From the NCBI GenBank assembly GCA_044508215.1, contig JBIQID010000127.1, forward strand, positions 1-9,046: a stretch of 9,046 bases of DNA, written 5' to 3'. The DNA is from JAEZFI01 sp044508215. GTDB taxonomy: Bacteria; Actinomycetota; Acidimicrobiia; Acidimicrobiales; Microtrichaceae. The position numbers and the translations under genes were made by a program. Every line of letters starts with the position of its first letter. The stretch's first letter is position 1. The notes beneath the pieces were generated by a model. That model had not been told where the DNA came from, ran no database searches, and was given only the letters and a program-made list of their open reading frames with translations. Below, one piece after another: positions 5,367 through 9,046 of the stretch.

Positions 5367-5998
5367 CACGTCGCCTCTCCGGAGATCAGGGCGGGCACGA
5401 TGCGCTCGAGCACGGCGTCCAGCCGCCGGCGAGCGTCGGGGTCGTCGAGCACCATCGCGTCGAGCACGTGGCCCTGCATCGCGGCGATCGCCAGGTCGAC
5501 CGCCGCACGGGTGGTGTCGTCGGTGGGGATCCCCAGCTCGTCGAGCAGTCGCCCGCCCAGCTCGGCGATCCGGTCGAGGTGGGCACGCACCACGGGAGCG
5601 ATGCCCGAGCGGAGCGCCTCGTCGGTGCGGGCGTCGGTGTAGAGGTCGAACGCTGCGCCCAGCCGCTGGTCGGTCATCGCGCTCCACAGCAGGTCGAGGG
5701 CGTGGGGGATGGTGCGGTGATCGGGCGGCAGGTCGACGAACCGCTGCTCGTAGGTGGCGCGCAGCTCGTCGAAGAGGTGCTCGCACACGGCGGCGAGCAG
5801 GTCGATCTTCGTGGGGAAGTAGCGGAACAGCGCACCCTGGCTGAGCCCGGCGCGGCTGCACACCTCGGTGGTCGTGAAGCCGGCCGACCCGTGCTCCACC
5901 AAGGTCTCGAGCGCTGCGTCGAGGAGGGCTCCGCGGGTGGCCGCCCGTCGTTCGGCCTGCGTGCGGCGTGGGGGAGCGGCCGGTCCTGTCGAGGTCAC
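5366..5998 (-). CDS. TetR-family transcriptional regulator
   Basis: 210 residues, normal for TetR. The N-terminal domain (about 15-65) carries the helix-turn-helix TTTEVCSRAGLSQGALFRYF (42-61), followed by PTKIDLL. The C-terminal part is a helical ligand-binding domain that I cannot match to a ligand. The GTG at 5998 is chosen because it lies just where transcription should begin from the promoter at 6006-6034, giving a leaderless message; no Shine-Dalgarno is present. The gene overlaps the hydroxylase gene by one base. A perfect inverted repeat in the promoter suggests it represses itself and the hydroxylase. The frame also stays open upstream through the assembly gap, but only because the 100 N are not a multiple of three. 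Confidence 0.92.
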   Translation of the reverse strand: MTSTGPAAPPRRTQAERRAATRGALLDAALETLVEHGSAGFTTTEVCSRAGLSQGALFRYFPTKIDLLAAVCEHLFDELRATYEQRFVDLPPDHRTIPHALDLLWSAMTDQRLGAAFDLYTDARTDEALRSGIAPVVRAHLDRIAELGGRLLDELGIPTDDTTRAAVDLAIAAMQGHVLDAMVLDDPDARRRLDAVLERIVPALISGEAT

Positions 5999-6005
5999 GG
6001 GTCCG

Positions 6006-6042
6006 ACGGTACGGGAGAACTTAGAAAGTGACAAGTCACTTT
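6006..6042 (-). promoter_or_regulatory. tetR promoter with palindromic operator
   Basis: On the - strand, TTGTCA (6034-6029) and TACCGT (6011-6006) are separated by 17 nt, as in housekeeping promoters. Start of transcription is expected at 5999-5998, the first base of the GTG codon. The perfect inverted repeat AAAGTGAC-AA-GTCACTTT (6025-6042) covers the -35. It is AT-rich compared with everything around it and has the size of a TetR operator. Binding there would block polymerase. The repeat is seen directly; the binding protein is inferred from position. Confidence 0.7.
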
Positions 6043-6060
6043 TTACGTCGAGCGTGGCGG

Positions 6061-8059
6061 TCAGCCGCCGCCGGCGGCTTCGAGGGCTTCGGCGGCAGCC
6101 ATCCACTCGTCCATGGCGGCGGCGGCACGGTCCTTCGCCTCGCCGAACTCCTTGGCGAGCTGCGTCGCCCGCTCGGGATCTGCGTAGACCTCGGGGTCGG
6201 CCAGCTGCCGGTTGAGGTCGGCCACCACCTGCTCGGCGGTGTTGAGCGCTCGCTCGGCCTTCTGCACGCGTGCCCGCAGCGGCTTGATGTCGGCCGACCG
6301 CTTCTGGCGNNNNNNNNNNNNNNNNNNNNNNNNNNNNNNNNNNNNNNNNNNNNNNNNNNNNNNNNNNNNNNNNNNNNNNNNNNNNNNNNNNNNNNNNNNN
6401 NNNNNNNNNCCCCGCCGGGGGAGCGGTCGCCTCGGTCGACGCCGTGGCGGTGCCGCCCTGGAAGCTCGGGCTGAGGACCGCCTCGTCCACACCCGAGTGC
6501 ACCGTGACCCGCCCGTCGCGCACCTCCACCAGGTGGTCGGCCACCGAGCGGATCAGGTGCCGGTCGTGGCTCACCAGCAGCACGGTCCCGGGATAGGCCA
6601 AGAGGGCGTCCTCCAGCACGTCGCAGCTGGGGAGGTCGAGGTGGTTGGTCGGCTCGTCGAGGATCAGCAGGTTCACCGGGTTCACCAGGCAGATCGCCAG
6701 CGCCAGCCGCGTCCGCTCGCCGCCCGACAGGTCGCCCACGCGGCGGTCGACCGCGTCGCCCGAGAAGCCGAACGACCCCAGCACCGTCCGCAGGTTCCGG
6801 CCCTTCGGCTGCGGGCCCGCAGCCCCCTGGAACACCTGCAGCACGGTCCGCTCCAGGTCGAGCGCCTCCACCTGGTGCTGCGCGAACTGGGCGAGGTCCA
6901 CGTTCGCGCCGAGGCGTGCCGTGCCCTCCTTCGGCCGCAACTCCCCGGTGAGCGTCTTGAGCAGCGTCGACTTGCCGGCGCCGTTCGGTCCGACGACGGC
7001 CAGCTTCTGGCCGCGCTCGACCACCAGGTCGACGTCGCGCAGCACGACCGTGCCGTCGTACCCCACGTCCGCGCCCTGCACCTCGGCCACCACCCGGGAC
7101 GACCGCCGCGGCTCGGGGAACCCGAACCGGGTGACCAGCTCCTCCCGCTCCGGCAGCTCGATGCGTTCGAGCTTCTCCAGCGTCTTGATGCGGCTCTGCA
7201 CCTGGCGTGCCTTCGTCGCCTTGTAGCGGAACCGCTCGATGAACCGCTCCACCTGGGCGATCTGCCGCTGCTGCTGCGCGGCGGCGGCTTCCAGCTGGGC
7301 GATGCGCTCCTCGCGCTGGACCACGAACTCGGCGAACCCGCCCACGTACTCGGCGGTGGTCCCACCCGCGAGCTCGACCACCTTGTTCGCCACGGCGTCG
7401 ATGAAGTCACGGTCGTGGCTCACGAACAGCAGCGCGCCCTGCGAGTCGCGCAGCGTCTGCTCCAGCCACGCCACCGAGTCCGTGTCGAGGTGGTTGGTGG
7501 GCTCGTCGAGCACCAGCAGGTCCGGCTCGGCCAGGAGCAGCCGCGCCAGCGCCGCCCGCATCCGCCAGCCACCGGACAGCTCGGTGAACGGGCGGTCCAT
7601 GTCGTCCTCACGGAACCCGAGGCCGTAGAGGATGCGCCGCGCCTTCGCCTCCAGGCCGTAGCCGCCGAGCGCCTCGAACCGGCTCTGCGCCTCCCCGTAC
7701 TGGGTGAGCAACCGGTCGGCGTCGGCCCCGCTCGCGGTCCCCATCGCCGTGGTCAACCGGTCGAGGTCGGCCGCGATCTCCGCGAGGTGCGTGGCGCCGG
7801 CGACCACCTCGTCGATCACGCTGCCGGTGGGGCGGTCGGTCAGCTCCTGCGGCAGGTAGCCGATGCGGAGGTCCTTCGGCCGGTGGACCTCACCCGAGTC
7901 GGGTGCCCGGTCGCCCACCAGGATCTCGAGCAGCGTCGTCTTGCCGGCCCCGTTCCCGCCCACGAGCGCGACGCGCTGGCCCGCGGCGAGGCGCAGCGAC
8001 ACGTCGGAGAACAGGGTGCGGGCGCCGTGCGACACGCCGAGGCCCGAGGCGGTGAGCAT
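6061..8059 (-). CDS. ABC-F family ATPase (Uup/EttA-like), interrupted by an assembly gap
   Basis: Two tandem ATPase domains and no membrane part. Domain 1 has GGNGAGKT (34-41), LSGG (161-164), LLVLDEPTNHLD (181-192) and SHDR (214-217). Domain 2 has GPNGAGKS (357-364), LSGGE (444-448), LLILDEPTNHLD (464-475) and SHDR (497-500). The helical linker between them (about 241-325, with RFRYKATKARQVQSRIKTLE) is the P-site tRNA interaction motif of ribosome-acting ABC-F proteins. The 82 residues after the gap form a charged coiled coil like the Uup C-terminal domain. There are 550 codons before the gap and 83 after it (stop included), so a real gap that is a multiple of three keeps the gene intact. 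Total known length already fits the usual 600-650 residues. ATG 8059 has no visible Shine-Dalgarno and may be leaderless. The role is probably relief of ribosome stalling or antibiotic protection; the sequence does not tell which. Confidence 0.92.
6310..6409. other. Assembly gap of 100 N
   Basis: Exactly 100 undetermined bases inside the linker before the C-terminal coiled coil of the ABC-F gene. A round 100 is the usual placeholder for a gap of unknown size. Flanking coding lengths (1650 and 249 nt) require a true length divisible by three if the gene is intact. The family length suggests that the missing piece is short. Confidence 0.98.
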
Positions 8060-8114
8060 CGGACCAGTCTGTCAGTCGCCTCGTCGGCTCCCTCCAACCG
8101 CCCCGCCCCGGCGC

Positions 8115-8159
8115 TCTCGTGCACCAGACGATCGGAAACCGACGCCCAGGTGCACGAGA
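8115..8159. repeat. Long two-part hairpin / inverted repeat
   Basis: TCTCGTGCACC (8115-8125) and GGTGCACGAGA (8149-8159) are perfect 11-bp complements. Inside the 23-nt loop, TCGG-AAA-CCGA (8132-8142) forms a second stem, extended by CG/CG (8129-8130 with 8143-8144) around a bulged A8131. This makes a compact 45-nt element in the 134-nt spacer between the desaturase and ABC-F genes. It has no U-run on either strand. It could be a REP-like dispersed repeat, a protein-binding RNA or DNA site, or a leader element of the ABC-F gene. Confidence 0.6.
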
Positions 8160-8163
8160 ACCA

Positions 8164-8180
8164 CGGGGCCCGCAGCCCCG
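8164..8180 (-). terminator. GC-rich hairpin after the desaturase gene
   Basis: CGGGGC (8164-8169) pairs with GCCCCG (8175-8180) around a 5-nt loop. It begins 13 nt after the desaturase stop in the direction of transcription. On the - strand it is followed by TGGTTCT, only weakly T-rich. It may be a partial terminator or an mRNA 3' end structure. Evidence is limited to position and pairing. Confidence 0.3.
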
Positions 8181-8193
8181 CGGCCCAGCGCGG

Positions 8194-9046
8194 TCAGGCG
8201 TTGTGCAGGCGAGAGCCCAGGCGGGCGAGCTTCGGCTCGCGTTCGGCGCGCCGCTGCCGCATGCGCTCGGCCACCTTGCCGATGCGGTTCACCAGCGTGA
8301 TGAGCTGTTCCCGAGCGTTCTCCGCCGCGCCCGAGAGGTTCTCGACCGCCGCCACCTTCCACTCCCGCAGCACCACGGGCACGAGGATCTGGCTGTGGTG
8401 GGTCGGGATGTCGTAGATCCCCGCGTCGGCGATGCGACGGGCGTGCTCCTTGAAGGCCGGCATGCCGGCGCCGGGCATCTCGAAGCTGCGGACCTGGCGC
8501 TCGATCGCCGGCACCATCACCGAGGGGTAGCGCTCGAGAGCCGCGGCCACGAGGTCGCGGTAGAAGAGGAAGTGGTGGTTCTCGTCGGTCGCCACCCGGG
8601 TCATCACGTCTGAGCCGGCGTGGTCGCCCAGGAGCGTGCCCGTGTTCTTGTGGGCGATGCGGGTGGCCAGCTCCTGCAGCGAGAGGTAGACGAACAGGTC
8701 TGCCACGGTGGGGATCGACGTCGGTTGGAACCCGGCCTGCACCTGCGCCATCCGCGCGTCCTCGAGGTCACGCAGGTCCACCTGGCGGGTCACCGTCAGC
8801 CAGTCGCGGATGGCGATCGAGTGGCGGCCCTCCTCGGCGGTCCAGCGGCGGATCCACTCGCCCCACACGTCGTCCATCCCGGTGAGGGAGGTGAGGGCGA
8901 GCGTGTAGTAGGGGAGGTTGTCCTCGGTCAGCAGGTTCACGATCAGCGACGACCGCACCGCGTCGGGCAGCTGGAACTCCTCGATGCGCTCGCCGGGGGA
9001 GAAGTCGGTGCCTTCGCCCCACGGCACGTGCTCGTGGGGGTACCAG
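8194..9046 (-). CDS. Acyl-ACP desaturase (soluble di-iron, DesA-like), 5' end outside the window
   Basis: 283 residues are visible, beginning in frame with WYPHEHVPWGEGTDF. That is the conserved start of the domain, so some 20-40 residues lie beyond the edge. A GTG at 9027 is not a real start, because homology continues upstream of it. All six iron ligands of the plant stearoyl-ACP desaturase pattern can be placed (numbering from the visible W): E41 in LLTEDNLPYY, E72 and H75 in EEGRH, E125 in SLQELATRIAHKNTG, E155 and H158 in DENHH. The enzyme introduces a double bond into an acyl chain bound to acyl carrier protein, using ferredoxin and O2. In actinobacteria such proteins (DesA1/DesA2) supply unsaturated fatty acids. 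The C-terminal helix is basic (RMRQRRAEREPKLARLGSR). Position and specificity of the double bond are not readable from the sequence. Confidence 0.92.
   Translation of the reverse strand, partial: WYPHEHVPWGEGTDFSPGERIEEFQLPDAVRSSLIVNLLTEDNLPYYTLALTSLTGMDDVWGEWIRRWTAEEGRHSIAIRDWLTVTRQVDLRDLEDARMAQVQAGFQPTSIPTVADLFVYLSLQELATRIAHKNTGTLLGDHAGSDVMTRVATDENHHFLFYRDLVAAALERYPSVMVPAIERQVRSFEMPGAGMPAFKEHARRIADAGIYDIPTHHSQILVPVVLREWKVAAVENLSGAAENAREQLITLVNRIGKVAERMRQRRAEREPKLARLGSRLHNA

Noticed and set aside
4602..5642. 346-codon frame on the + strand opposite the hydroxylase and tetR genes
   Set aside because: Shadow of two well-supported - strand genes; the translation is low-complexity and rich in Arg, Val, Glu and His without a recognisable domain.
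6067..6078. Perfect palindrome GCCGCCGGCGGC at the end of the ABC-F gene as a terminator
   Set aside because: It encodes the Ala/Gly-rich C-terminus, has no loop and no following U-run; such GC palindromes are expected by chance here.
6410..8416. Long open frame on the + strand opposite the ABC-F gene
   Set aside because: Antisense shadow of a GC-rich gene: the - strand product has every ABC-F motif, while the + strand translation has none.
1..9046. CRISPR arrays, tRNA or rRNA genes, transposases, phage genes, toxin-antitoxin pairs
   Set aside because: No spaced direct repeats, no RNA gene signatures and no such proteins were seen on either strand.

Overview
This is a high-GC window with strong G/C preference at third codon positions and an rsbW(usfX)-sigF gene pair of the type known from Mycobacterium. 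Together with a DesA-like soluble acyl-ACP desaturase and starts that look leaderless, this points to an actinobacterium. I cannot place it more precisely. A run of exactly 100 N (6310-6409) shows that the sequence comes from a scaffolded draft assembly or a metagenome bin.

Left half (1-4496) is a general-stress, partner-switching locus. In order on the + strand it holds a STAS antagonist (62-469), a C-rich and hairpin-rich spacer, an RsbW/SpoIIAB-like ATP-binding protein (836-1363) and a second STAS protein (1375-1695). These are followed by a 54-residue acidic protein (1806-1970), a UsfX/RsbW-type anti-sigma factor (2101-2493) and a SigF/SigB-family sigma factor (2486-3286). A third STAS gene lies convergent on the - strand (3296-3679), and a Dps gene follows on the + strand (3819-4496). 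Two nearly identical sites, GGTTA-N16-GGGTA (1745-1770) and GGTTT-N16-GGGTA (3730-3755), match the known SigF/SigB-type promoter consensus. One precedes the small-ORF/rsbW/sigF unit and the other precedes dps. The simplest model has unphosphorylated STAS proteins titrating the anti-sigma factor, so that the freed sigma factor transcribes its own operon and dps.

Right half (4497-9046) is read entirely from the - strand. From right to left it holds a 5'-truncated soluble di-iron acyl-ACP desaturase (8194-9046), an Uup/EttA-like ABC-F ATPase interrupted by the assembly gap (6061-8059), a TetR regulator (5366-5998) and a membrane fatty acid hydroxylase/sterol desaturase-family protein (4497-5366). 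tetR and the hydroxylase gene are coupled through TGATG. The tetR promoter carries a perfect 8+2+8 bp inverted repeat overlapping its -35, so autoregulation is likely. The spacer between the desaturase and ABC-F genes holds a long imperfect hairpin (8115-8159) that may be a dispersed repeat or an RNA element.

The most interesting part is the regulatory layout of the SigF island: an intact kinase-like protein beside a degenerate anti-sigma ATPase, three STAS partners, matched sigma boxes, and an unrecognised small acidic protein followed by two stem-loops just ahead of rsbW-sigF.
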